The notes: generated by a model from the letters alone, not told the origin. DNA of 64,000 bases from Lycorma delicatula (GCF_047948215.1 NC_134463.1:57976201-58040200), one strand, 5' to 3'; counted from the first letter of the stretch, positions 47,533-57,951 are shown. A program made the numbers and translations.

Positions 47533-49055
47533 TAAAATATAAATAACATAAATAGCAATTAGAAAAAAAAAATTAATTTAGAAAAGTTTACCACCTTTCT
47601 AGATAGTAACATATGATTAAAAAAAAAAATGAGTTTAAAATATACAACAAAGTATGATACAAACGCGGTTATATTTTTGATTCAAAGCTTTTCCTTTCTC
47701 TGTTGAAAATCTAAAAATAAATAAATACATAAATAAAATGTAGATAGGATAGGATAGAACTATGTGTAGGCTACAATAATGAAGTCTCATCTTGTTGTAG
47801 ACATCATAACTGTAAAATTATTAAGTTCTCACAATCAGTAGGTAGAGAAGATGAAGATGAAGAAGCGAGACAAGTGTTGGAGATTTTGACCCGAGTAAAA
47901 AGAGAAAAGGATATAATATAAGATAAAGTCGAAAAAGAAAGAGAGAGATACTGGTGTGAAGTATTTAAGATGAGAGGATGTTCAAAGAAATTCATTATAT
48001 CTTAACCATAAAAACCCTATCATAAATAATGGTTAGTTTTGGTATTATAAAAGAGTGGGAAAAAAAGACTGTGGTTACTTGTTTGTTACCTGCCGGACGA
48101 CAGCCGGTCCAAATCGTTTTCTATGGATATTTTAGTCGCATAAACATGGTGAAATTATGGGAGGTTATAACAACTGGATGCAGAGAAGCTAACCTAACAA
48201 CCTTACGTCATCAAAAAGATCATCTTATTTAGTGGGAAATGTGACACCAAACTTTACGGCAAAATTTCCGCTTCTGCAGTTGTTCTCTTCCAGTTTTTTT
48301 CTTATTTATCTTTTTCCCGTTGGTACATGCCGTTAAATTAGAATAAACATGGATATATATTATAATATTTATTATTTCAACTTATATTTCCCGGATAATA
48401 TTATTTTTTACTCTTATTATATCGTTATTTTTACTAGACTAAAATTATATATATATATTTGCTGATTAAAAAGTCACGATTTCCATGTTAAAAATATATA
48501 AATTATTTATTTAATTAGATAAATAAATTTATTTTATAATATCGTGACCGCTGATTGGAACTTATTAATGGATTTTAACCATTATTAGTTATCCTTTTTA
48601 AAATATTACATATTTTTAAGTAAGTTTATTTTTCCGCTTCCTTTCATTTAGTATTTAAGCTGCTGTTGTTAACCTTTCTCGAAAATACTCTAAGCATAGG
48701 TTTTTTTTTAATTCACGTATATAATTTTTAAATTTTTTTTAGTAAGTTTGCAAGGTAAAAAATAAATTTAATAAAGATTAAAAAAGATGTTTCATCTATA
48801 TGAAATCTTGAAAAGATTTATTAAAAAAATTATCTTAATCATTATGTATTTTTGTTATAATGTCAACCAGATAAGTCATAGTGATTTTTTTTTCTTTTAT
48901 ACATTGCTCAAAATATATTTCTTTTTTACTATGCCGGGTATAACGATATACTCTGCTACAGCAGTTGTAGCTATAACAAAAACTTTAGTCTTATTTTTAA
49001 GTTTTATGCCAGGGAGACATTTAAATTTTTTTTAATAAAAAAAATATTACTTTTA
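47533..49055. other. AT-rich DNA with a charged, interrupted plus-strand frame at 47843-48004
   Basis: From ~47843 a plus frame reads 'VGREDEDEEARQVLEILT', then 'RVKREKDII', a TAA, 'DKVEKERERYWCEVFKMRG' and stops at ~48004. The charged, helical character differs from the chance frames nearby and could be an old coding remnant (transposon or exon), but I recognise no family. Nothing else is supported here. Confidence 0.3.
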
Positions 49056-49170
49056 AATCCGCATAAAAGTAGCTAGCTGTCTTTACTAGGATTTGAACCT
49101 TAGACTCTTGATATCAAAATAAGCTGATTTGCGATGACGAGTTAATCACTAGACCAACACGGTGGGCTAT
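49056..49170 (-). repeat. SINE2 head fragment
   Basis: 'actaggatttgaaccttaga' (B-box region), 'aagctgatttgcgatgacga' and 'gttaatcactagaccaacac' then 'ggtggg' match the tRNA-like head of SINE2, in reverse. The body is cut off at ~49056. Confidence 0.83.
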
Positions 49171-49213
49171 GTATTTTGGTATTATAACTCTAAACCCCGT
49201 TGAACGATTTTCT

Positions 49214-49988
49214 TCAAATCTGGTAAACAAATAATACCTTCGGGGGGGGGGGGAAAGAATGTATTAAATTTTTGCAAAAATTGGAAAAAATGGTGAGGGT
49301 ATTTTGGCCAAAATAGAATATTAAATCTTTACTAAATTCTTTAAGCATGCGTTTCACTATTGATTTTGACATGCGAGCTTTTTTTGGTCTGGGTGGTCCC
49401 TTTGAGCACCATTGCGAACTTTGGCGTTTTGTCTCCGGATCGTATTGAAAAAACCAACCTTCATCACCAGTGATAACACGGCTCAACAAATCTGGATTGA
49501 TTTCCGTTTGCTCTAACAGATCTCTTGCCACATTTTTCCGTGTTTCTCGCTGTTGTTGTGTGAGATTTTTGGGGACCATTTTTGCACAAATCTTTCTCAT
49601 ACGAAGATCTTCAGTTAATATTAGACGAACCGTTTCTCGATTGATGTTGAGTTCTTCTGCAATCATTTTCACGGATAATCTTCGATCAGATCGTACGATT
49701 TCACGTACCCTGGTGAAGTTGACAACTGTCCGTGGTTGATGGTCGTCCACTGCGGTCTTCATCTTCAACATTCGTTCTGCCTTCACTAAAAATTTTATGC
49801 CACCGAAAAACTTGAGCTCTTGACATAACCTCCCCTCCAAAAGCCTTCTGAAGCTTACCGTAAGTTGTCGTCGCGTTTTCACTCGATTTAACGCAAAAAG
49901 AAATGGCATGCCGTTGCGCAATATTTTGCGGTTTCATTTCTGTGACGAGAGACACAAACATGTGTTCACTTATTACAGCACAAGTCAC
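49214..49988 (-). pseudogene. Mariner transposase relic (N-terminal half)
   Basis: The first frame (from ~49961, 'MFVSLVTEMKPQNIAQRHAI'...) carries the first HTH and 'RWHKIFSEGRTNVEDEDRSG'. A frameshift near 49730 leads into the frame ending at 49214, with the second HTH 'KMIAEELNINRETVRLIL' and the first catalytic Asp block 'VITGDEGWFFQYDPETK' (~49450). After 'RPKKARMSKSIVKRML' the family pattern stops and low-complexity sequence, including an 11-12 base G run near 49242, follows. The second and third catalytic Asp are missing. No terminal repeats were identified. It directly abuts the truncated LINE at ~50,000-50,040. Confidence 0.85.
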
Positions 49989-50003
49989 GACTGAGCAGTT
50001 GAA

Positions 50004-50027
50004 TCAATGTGCCGCTTGGCACATTGA
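50004..50027. repeat. Perfect 10-bp hairpin at the mariner/LINE junction
   Basis: tcaatgtgcc (50004-50013), four-base loop gctt, ggcacattga (50018-50027). It sits exactly where the LINE reverse transcriptase frame loses its family similarity. Confidence 0.9.
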
Positions 50028-50039
50028 TCCATCCTGTCC

Positions 50040-51118
50040 AATTGTATCACAAGAGGAATCCTTCTGGTACGCCATGTGCCCCGCCGAACCCCTGCCGCCC
50101 AGTCCACCACTCTCCTGATCGCCTGGACCGTGGAACGGCCCCTCCGGAAACCATATTGTTCCTGATGCAGGCCGTCTCGGTCTTCTAGTTCCTTAATCAA
50201 TCTGTCCGCCACCAGCCTTTCGGCAACCTTGCCCATGTTATTAATGAGACTAATAGGACGAAATGTTTCGGTGCCCATCTCTGCACCCGGTTTTGTCAAA
50301 AAGACCGTCCTAGACGCCTTCCAGCAGTCGGGAAACAAACGGTGCTGTAGTCCGTAACTAGCGGTCATTTCCCACGGGATACGTTTCATCAGGCCCTTGA
50401 TAATCGCAGACGGGATTCCATCTGGTCCAGGGCTCTTTTTATCCTTGAGTTTATTAATGGCAACAGTCACTTCGTCCTGTGTGAATCTGCCACCTCCACA
50501 CAGGACCACCCCAGTCCTCGCTTCCTCTTCCCGTGGGAAGAGCACCATCATCTGCTGGGTCGCTTTCTCTTTATTAAGCGTTGGCAGACGTCTTCCCAGA
50601 CGTTTAGTGACAACCTGGAAGGCGCGTTCCCAGGGATCGGCATCCAGCTCCCCGCACAGATCCCTCCATTTTTCTTTTTTGGCTTTCTTAATCATGAAGT
50701 GTAATTTCCTTCGTGCCGCTCTATAATCATTCAACGCCCGTTCGCTTTCAGCAGTAAGACCCATCCTTATTCTGTACCTTTGAGCCGTCCTTCTACATCT
50801 TTGGAGAGCCATCCTTTGCTCTGCAATTTCGGAGTTCCACCAGTAGACTGGGTGGTGTCTGGAAATAGTGCCAGGCAATTGTTTAATCTCATCCATAATT
50901 ATCTCTTGTAGCGCCTCCGGGTTAGGTCTTCTTTCCCCTCGGATCCTTTGCGCCGCTCTTTCGACTACTCTGTTAACCTGCCATTCTGTCAGTCTACGCG
51001 CAGGTTGAGGCACAGTAGAGACTTCAACAGCGTCCTCAATAGCCAGGGAGACTACCAGATGATCGCTCCTAGACTCTGCATCCAAAACTTGTAACCGAAT
51101 CATGGGCCATTTCACCAT
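50040..51118 (-). pseudogene. R1-clade LINE ORF2: endonuclease end, linker and RT fingers
   Basis: One frame of 377 codons. Near the start 'QVLDAESRSDHLVVSL' contains the SDH active-site end of the APE endonuclease. Around residues 92-95 'VYWWNSEI' is the R1-clade linker motif. RT blocks follow: 'LKDKKSPGPDGIP' (~229-241), 'CWKASRTVFLTKPG' (~272-285), 'FRPISLINNMGKVAERL' (~291-307), 'QEQYGFRRGRSTVQAI' (~324-339) and 'PLVIQLD' (block A, first catalytic Asp, ~355-361). It then runs into unrelated residues and stops. The FADD box is not present, so no active enzyme is possible. It is out of frame with the upstream endonuclease piece. Confidence 0.9.
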
Positions 51119-51638
51119 CCACGATCACCAAATCAAGAACGGATTCATGACCCCTAGCACTGTATGTGGGGGTACCGTCATTGAGGCATACTGTTCCAGT
51201 GGCCGCCAGAAAGTCCTCCAGCACCTCCCCTCGAGCGTTAGAGGACCCCACACCAGCAGCGACCGTTCTACAGTTAAAGTCACCCAATATGACCTTCTTG
51301 GGAGACTGTATCGCAATTCGCTGAAGCTGAATTATCTTGTTGTTATAATTAGCTAATGTAATATTTGGGCTGATGTACACTCCAAAGACTATGTATTTGT
51401 CAAGTTCGACGGCCACCACTCCTTCAGCTCTGTAATAAAGGCAGTACCCCCTACTGCCAGTAATCCTACGGATAGCCACGTCTCCAGCCATATCCGACAC
51501 CCACTGCCTCCTAGCCACAGCGTGTACATTAGGTTCCGTTGCAACCACAAAATCGTAGTCTCCTCTAACAGCGATTTCCTCAACCAGGTCGCTAGAAAGG
51601 AGGCTCCTGTTATTATTTACCAGTAAGAACCTGATCAT
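51069..51638 (-). pseudogene. R1-clade LINE ORF2 start: APE-type endonuclease
   Basis: Begins at the ATG at 51638-51636 (MIRFLLVNNNRSLLSSDLVE), which overlaps the ORF1 stop in ATGA. The early Asn-rich stretch and 'VVATEPN' (the Glu of the metal site) are followed by 'RGYCLYYR', 'VILGDFNCR' (catalytic Asp/Asn) and 'GHESVLDLVIVDG'. These are the expected order of APE endonuclease motifs. The frame then diverges at about 51100, where a one-base shift moves the remaining SDH motif into the frame annotated at 50040-51118. This endonuclease class nicks target DNA for target-primed reverse transcription. Confidence 0.9.
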
Positions 51639-53176
51639 TTCTTGCAATCAGGACTCCCGGTTCTGTGTTCTAAACTACTGCAGTTCAAGCACTTGGTCGC
51701 CTCGCAACATTCCCGGATTTGATGACCCGTACTACCACAGTTATAACACAGGTTTCGTCTGTCGGGACCCTTGCAGTCTCTACTACCGTGCCCAGACTCC
51801 CAGCAACGGTGGCAGCGCTCATTTTCGGTCCTTATATAGGTGCGGCAATTTACCCACCCAACCCTGAGTTTCGTTGCAACAAGTTTATTCGCACCTCTAT
51901 ATGTTGTGATAACTGTTGCGTTCTTGGTATCGCCGTAAGCACCCCTTAGCGAGGAAATGCGGTAGCCTTCCGAAGTCCCGAGAACTCGATTAAGTGCCTC
52001 ACTGATATCTTTTTCAGTGGTGTCACAATCAAGATCTTTGATGTGCACCACAGTCCTCCGGTCACCTCTGGTCCTCAGATCCACCTGCAGGTCAGCAGCT
52101 CGGTCACGCAGCAAATTAGTAAATTGTCCTGCCTTCTCTGACCCTTGGATTCGGACCTCCATTTCTTGATTCCTCCCCTTCCTGATGGAGAGGACATCGC
52201 CGACTTCCTCCTTGGACACTCTATCCTTGACAGCACGAAGGAGGTCTGCGTAGGACTTACCAGGCGCTTTAACGACCACAGTTCTGCTGTCCACAGCCGG
52301 AGGCGTGGCTTTTTTAATATGCGTCAGCCCTGACCTGCCCTGCAACGTTCTACCCACCGCGGGAAGTGTTAAAACTTTAACCGTCCCGTCCTCTTCTCTA
52401 AACAAGTAAGAAATTAACTTTTTCATAAAATTACCAATATTATTATTTGGCACAATAAAAGCCACTTTCCTAGTCTGAGCTATCACCTTTCGAAGAGCCT
52501 TCAATATGACCTCCATTATTTCTTTTTCTGTGGCGTTGGAGTCATAGTATACTTTATATTTACGTTTTTTAATCTCTTCGTTATCTCCTAGTATCGTCTG
52601 CTCGTCCCTACGTATATCACCAGCCTTATATCTTATCTTGCAGGCCTCCAGATCCTCATTTCCTCTAATTTTATTTATATCGTTGATGCTACAAACATCT
52701 CCCTCATCAGCCGATAATTCATTTACAGCATTTAATTTACTCCTCAGATGATTTGGCAACCTTTTCGGTAGCAGATCAAGCAATTGTTCGTCGTTCAGTT
52801 CCCTGTTCAGAATCTGCTCCATATCGTCCTCTTTAGCTATAGGATCCGTCTGCGTGGCCTGTGTTATCAATGTAATCGGCTTAGATGTCTCTGTCAACGC
52901 ATTCAGACCCTCATAAATAGATTTGAGCTCTTGCTAATGTACACTAATGTACCTGGAAAGTCCCGGACCCATGTGCTGTTTAAGAGCCACCATTGTGAGG
53001 CCCAACTGATAGATCAGGCTGCCTAGGGTTTCCGGTAACCCCTCTTCCTCTTCAGAAGATCCTTGACGAGGTCTCTTTTTGCTCTTTCCTTCAGCCTTCT
53101 TGGGTAACACCATCTTCTGCGAACTTGAGGCTTTTCTCATGTCTTCCTCAGTTGGGAGAGATCCTCTGCGTCTCAT
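51635..53176 (-). pseudogene. R1-clade LINE ORF1 (gag-like, three CCHC knuckles), one nonsense codon
   Basis: A ~513-codon frame from ATG at 53176 to TGA at 51637-51635, broken only by a TAG at 52936-52934. The N-terminus is basic/acidic (KKAEGKSKKRPRQ, EEEEG). The central part has 'KVYYDSNATEKEIMEVILKA' and 'VHIKDLDCDTTEKDISEAL', an RRM-like region. The C-terminus has three zinc knuckles, 'CHRCWESGHGSRDC', 'CYNCGSTGHQIREC' and 'CLNCSSLEHRTGSPDC' (51814-51640); the first two are C-x2-C-x4-H-x4-C and the third is longer. ORF1 proteins of this clade bind element RNA. The stop lies in a small repeat (tacattag twice), suggesting a local slip. Confidence 0.92.
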
Positions 53177-53228
53177 ATTAGCAGAAATGGACTACTGAGA
53201 CAATTCCGTATCCATAGAATACCCACAA

Positions 53229-53345
53229 GATAGGGTGCCCCCCTAATTTTTGGGGGGGGGGGTTTGGGGGGCAGGTAAAATGTATCAACCCAAATCTTGG
53301 GTCAAAAATTTTTGGGGGGGTAATTTTGGGGTGGGGGGTCAGGAG
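53229..53345 (+). other. G-rich tract, G-quadruplex candidate
   Basis: Several runs of four or more G on the plus strand: a ~10-base run at 53252-53261, six G at ~53265-53271, then 'ttttggggggg' and 'ggggtggggggtc' at 53310-53340. It lies just upstream of the LINE ORF1 start, so C-rich on the element's sense strand; it may be element 5' UTR or flanking DNA. Confidence 0.7.
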
Positions 53346-53767
53346 ATAGGAAATTTTCTGGGACGGATAGATATGTAGGTATAATGGATCTAGGATGAGG
53401 GGTACTCAAAATAATAAGGAAAAACTATTCCCCTAATAAACTCTTCCAAGGACTTAGAAAAATTCCACTAATATAAAATATTTTGTGAAAATAGAAATAA
53501 CAAGCACGCAGAAATGACAAGCGTGCGCCAACTGAAGACAATTCCTATTTCTATGCATGCCACTTCATCACAATTCGGCACTAAGAAAAAACGCCTTGCA
53601 AAGTAAATAATAAAATAATTTTTTTTTGTGGATTTAAATATATATTCATGTTAAATATATTTTTATTTTTTTTAAATAATTTTTTAATATTAACATTATT
53701 ATATATTTACAAAATTTGGCGGCACACAAAAGTGCCGCGGCACAGGGGTTGAGAATCACTGTCTTAT
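53346..53767. other. Spacer, possibly LINE 5' UTR, unresolved
   Basis: Part may be LINE 5' UTR; the 5' boundary is not visible. No coding feature. Confidence 0.4.
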
Positions 53768-54175
53768 ACTAACTATATATAAAATCTTCTTTTGCCTATT
53801 TTTTCATTATCTTATTTATTATTATTTTTATTATTCTTTTATTCTTTTATTATTTTTATTCTTCTTTTTATTATTTTATATATAAAATTTTCTATTTATT
53901 CATCTTAATACTAACTATATATAAAATCTTCTTTTGCCTATTTTTTCATTATCTTATTTATTATTATTTTTATTATTCTTTTATTATTTTTATTCTTCTT
54001 TTTATTATTTTATATATAAAATTTTCTATTTATTCATCTTAATACTAACTATATATAAAATCTTCTTGTGCCTATTTTTTCATAATCTTATACTAACTAT
54101 ATACAAAATTTAATTGTACCTATTTTTCACCATCTAATATTAATTACATATAAAATTTTATTGTAAGTGTGTTTT
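53768..54175. repeat. AT-rich tandem array with 142/134-bp and ~48-bp periods
   Basis: The phrase 'actaactatatataaaatct' recurs at 53768, 53910, 54044 and, slightly changed, at 54092 and ~54139. Spacings are 142, 134, 48 and ~47 bp. The long units equal the ~48-bp unit plus a T-rich '(ttattattt)' insert; the 8-bp difference is one 'ttttattc'-like slip. Confidence 0.9.
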
Positions 54176-56178
54176 AAAAAATTAAGATATATATTATTCT
54201 TTAACTGCAGTGCACCCTTTGTAGAGAGGACAGATGTCATTGTGAAATCAGTTTTAGGGGAGTGGATTCCGATACCTCAAACGTTTTTCAACCTATCTGC
54301 AATTCGGATATTGAGGTTAAATTTCGCATAAGGTAATCGAAGAAAAACACTGTAACGAAGTAACGACGCCACTATAGCTTTTACTATATTAATTGTGGAC
54401 TATTATCGGGGAAGTCGTGAAAATCAATTACTTCCTCGTAGCCTCGGCACGATGAAATATTGTTTTATTAAAGCGCCAACTCCCTCTTAATTTTTTTTTT
54501 CAAAAAATGTTTGTTATATCCATTCGTTTTTAAATGGCAGCAAAGTTAATACTTTCATTCAAGACCTGCTCTATATGAAACTGATAGACATCTGAATGTT
54601 ATCATCCAGGTGATGATAACACAATCATTGTGTTCACCTGAACACAATCATCAGGAATTTATTTTCTTTAAATGACAGGAAGAGCATGTCATGAATGAGG
54701 TATTTTCAAACTTCCTACTGGGGTGCACTGTGACACATTATTATTATTATTATTATTTAATCCCACAGTACAATTACATTTACAAAATTAACATTCAAAT
54801 ACAGTACACTTAACATTGACAACTACCGTCAAAATTCATAAATTATACTTGTTCGTTACTGCTACTTGCTCCGGCATATATTGTTACCCTTGTTCGCATT
54901 CAACAATATTCGGAGTTCTCTTCATATGGCCCAGTAAATTTAACCACATTTTATTACGCCTCTGCAGGTTTTCAAAATTTCTTGATTTTCTAGATTACCT
55001 TATCCTACACCGTTTCAATCCGGACTTGGGTTTCAGCCTTTAGTTGTTCTCTAAGAACCCATCAATATTCTGTGCGCCTCGTGTCTCCACTCTGATGGCC
55101 AAAATTTTCTCACGTTATTCTTTTTTCAAACCTTTCTGGAATATTTTCTTCACTTCATTTTTTACCAAGCTACCTTCGAGCGGCCTTCAATTTCACTCTT
55201 CCAGTGATCTACTAAATTTTTGTGCATTTCTAAAAGCTTTCGATAGGATTCCCGCACATCTTTGTTCTCATTCCTTTGTTCTCATTCCATTTCCAGTCTT
55301 CTATCCAGTTTCATGAGCCTATCGTTCTAATTGTTCGACTTTTATTATTATTATTATTTTATAAGTTAATACTTTAATATTATTTTTTTTTATACTTTAG
55401 TACTATTAGTTAGTACTTAATTAGTTGTTGTCCAAGTTGTGGCAACGAAAAAGTTGCATTTAAAATCCTCTCTATTATCGAGGAAGCTGTGAAACCATAT
55501 AAAGGAGGGTATTTAAAAATGCTTACGCAGATTAAATACCCCGTCTCTACTATTTGTTATAAGCCGAATTTGTTATTAACTAAAAAACATATTGCGTAAC
55601 TTATTGTAATTTATAAGTAATTGTAATATGACATTTTATGTGTTGGAGAAAAAATACAATTTGCTACTATTGATTGTACAATCTATGGATTGTACGGTTT
55701 ACAAAGTTCGAGAAAGACTTAATAATAAGACCTTTGCTGCTATAAAGTAATACATTTTTGTAATATGTTTCCATAAATTCAAAGAACTCTTTAAGTTTAA
55801 TCTTTCAGTATACATGTGAAAATATTTATAAATGTTTATTACAATAACCTCTATGTCCAGGGGTAGAGAATCACATGCCATTTGTACTGAACTGTGTACA
55901 ATGTGGGCTGAACAAACAATACCTAAAATAGGTCTATCTAAATCACTTTGAAATTTTCTGAACACATTTCATCCCCTTTCTCATCACACCACCAAAATTG
56001 TTAGTATTAATTTTTTTTTTGCACAAAGACATTTTAATCTACGAAACGTACTTCAAAATATCCAATAATCGGTTTCCGGGTAACAATTTTGTCACTAACT
56101 CAGTCCTTTTTGAGCTCTATTGATTGGTATATTGTGTTTTTACGCATTTTAAACCTCGATCAGAAATACTTATTGCAT
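54176..56178. other. No gene seen; less AT-rich unassigned stretch at ~54780-55330
   Basis: A (TTA)n run at ~54739-54760 precedes a stretch whose two plus frames (54816-55043 and 55044-55316) abut. They are Phe/Ser/Leu-rich and I cannot match them to a protein; the stretch could be an unrecognised repeat, perhaps an antisense LINE piece. A ~21-bp direct echo ('tttgttctcattcc') occurs at ~55261-55285. The rest is AT-rich. Confidence 0.4.
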
Positions 56179-56724
56179 ATAACGATATATCATAATTGGT
56201 ACTTGTTTTCATTGGTTCCACAGTTATAGTGAAATAAAATTTTAATTGATGAAATATTTGGGGAAGGCACTTAGGTTTGAATCCGACTTCATTTCCTTTT
56301 TTTTAATTTTTTTTTATTTTAGTATTATTGCTTTATTAGTAATTATTAACCTGTGATTGTAAACAATTTTATAATAAACAATAATTCAGTAACAAAAAAA
56401 AAAAGAAAAAATAACGAAACAAATTCTTTATTAACGAATTGGAGGATTGTATCTCAAGTTCCATATGAAATAAGTTTAAATGTAGTACAGCAAAAAATGT
56501 GTATGTAATTTAATAGGCATATTTAAATTAATTTTTTTTTTACCTCTGGGATCACCGTTAGGTATTGCTTCAGAGGATGAGATGAATGACAAGTAGCGTG
56601 TGAAAATGCCATACCTGACAGGGATTCGAACCCGGGATCTCCGGATGAAAGGCCGAGACGCTACCACTCGCGCCACGGAGGCCGGTAATAGGCATACAAG
56701 GAAGATATGTGGTGTTCACATCAG
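56179..56724 (-). mobile_element. Family A element, copy 6 (hairpin end lost, SINE1 nested)
   Basis: Begins within the 'cgatatatcataattggtac' block, continues through 'attggttccacagttatag' and a B-box-like 'aggtttgaatccgacttcat' (~56272), and ends 'catacaaggaagatatgtgg'...'acatcag'. A SINE1 is inserted at 56522-56685. Confidence 0.82.
56522..56685 (-). mobile_element. SINE1, complete copy with 11-bp target duplication
   Basis: On the minus strand it starts 'ccggcctccgtggcgcgagt', with an A box at 56675-56664 (tggcgcgagtgg) and an exact B box GGTTCGAATCC at 56632-56622, then a body ('tggcattttcacacgctact') and an A-rich tail (56521-56540 region). It is flanked by taataggcata at 56511-56521 and 56686-56696. 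The tRNA-like head, body, A-rich tail and target duplication together define a tRNA-derived SINE. It landed in a family A copy and so is younger than it. The open frames crossing it are meaningless. Confidence 0.93.
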
Positions 56725-57206
56725 ATTTTTTACTTATTATCACCAGTTAGGAAAAACATTTTTAAAAATAAATTTTAACCGAATACTTCCCCTTGAAAAT
56801 GGCAGCCCCAAAAAGTTTTTAAAAACTAATTTGTAATTTGCAATTCATAGCCGGTTTTCCTATTGGTTACAATGTAATACAGTTAAAAATTTTAATAAAT
56901 TAAATTCTTTAAAGTATTCATGTAAAATTGTCATCTAATGAAAATATGCTCTTTTGCGGACCGTATTTCAATGTAATACTGCGTAGTATTTTATTGTAAT
57001 AATGAAATTATACACAATAAATTGAAGGTAAACATCAAAAGTAGACTTGTAAAGGAAGAAAAAGGTTTTCAAAAACTAAATGTATATAGTTTGGAATTAG
57101 TTAACATTAAAAAATTTTCTTCTGCAATTTCATGTATTCTTATTTTTTAGCAAATGATTATTAAAAAATTTCTTTACTTTTAGTTGGATCTTAATATATA
57201 ATAGTT
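56725..57206. other. AT-rich spacer with the left arm of a distant inverted repeat
   Basis: aaatatgctcttttgcgg at 56942-56959 recurs inverted at 57764-57781. Otherwise nothing recognised. Confidence 0.55.
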
Positions 57207-57951
57207 AGTTATGATGTACCATATGAAATTTTCATCAATTTTTCAATCACTCGCTAATTAAAATCCTTCATATTTCAGAATGAATTTCTCTAAAGTTAGC
57301 AATTTATATATATATATATATGTCACAGCGATATTTTATAAACAGCTCAGCCAATCAAGCTGAAATTTTAACTGTAGTTTCTACTATCCGTAACGGTGTT
57401 AAATAGCTAGGTCACAAATAAATATTCATACTTAGATCTAACTTGTGATATTTTGGTAACTGCTTGTACGTATGGGCTGGGATTCCAATTGTAGCTACTA
57501 CTACATCTTTCATTGAAAATTTTAATCAAATTTAAATTAATATAATTATTGAGATTGTATATATGATTGTTCACCGTAAAATATTCGAATCTCTATTTTC
57601 GACCTAAGAGAACGATATTACATAGGAATATTATGGAGCTAGAGCTATCCGCTCCAGGGGATCAACATCGAGTCGAATGTAAACATGCAGCGCTGCGTCA
57701 TGTCGGATATTAAAAACAAGCGCATGTCTGGAATATTTTTTTTTTTGGCAGTACGACTTTCATCCGCAAAAGAGCATATTTCCAATAGATAATCAGTTGT
57801 TTTCAATTTCTTTACACTTGCATTTATTCTACTTAGATATTTTACCCTTTGAGTTATGATGTACCATATGAAATTTTCATCAATTTTTCAATCACTCGCT
57901 AATTAAAATCCTTCATATTTCAGTATTTATTTCTCTAAAGTTAGTAATTTT
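57207..57951. repeat. ~98-bp direct repeat pair flanking ~545 bp
   Basis: 'agttatgatgtaccatatga' through 'tctctaaagttag.aattt' occurs at 57207-57305 and again at 57852-57951, nearly identical. The DNA between includes an (AT)n run (57307-57321) and a less AT-rich part at 57600-57720, with no coding frame. Confidence 0.85.

Larger units (their letters stand above)
50028..53180 (-). mobile_element. R1-clade LINE, 3'-truncated within the RT
   Basis: In 5'-3' order on the minus strand: ORF1 (53176-51635), ORF2 endonuclease (51638 to ~51000), linker and RT finger blocks to ~50040. The remaining RT palm, thumb and C-terminus are absent; the sequence is broken just after the 'IQLD' of RT block A, where a mariner relic begins. 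Losing the 3' end is unusual for a LINE, which normally loses its 5' end, so a later deletion or recombination with the mariner is likely. It is clearly less AT-rich than the surrounding DNA and less decayed than the LINE at 21-24 kb. Confidence 0.9.

Noticed and set aside
49470..49739. 89-codon plus-strand frame
   Set aside because: Antisense of the mariner HTH/catalytic region.
50397..50726. 109-codon plus-strand frame
   Set aside because: Lies opposite the LINE reverse transcriptase finger blocks; antisense shadow.
56622..56680. Apparent tRNA gene on the minus strand
   Set aside because: A and B boxes are present, but the sequence continues into a SINE body with an A-rich tail and target duplication, and the acceptor/anticodon arms do not form a cloverleaf.
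57207..57951. Direct repeat pair as a complete LTR retrotransposon
   Set aside because: No gag/pol, no visible primer-binding site or polypurine tract and no TG/CA ends; kept only as a direct repeat.
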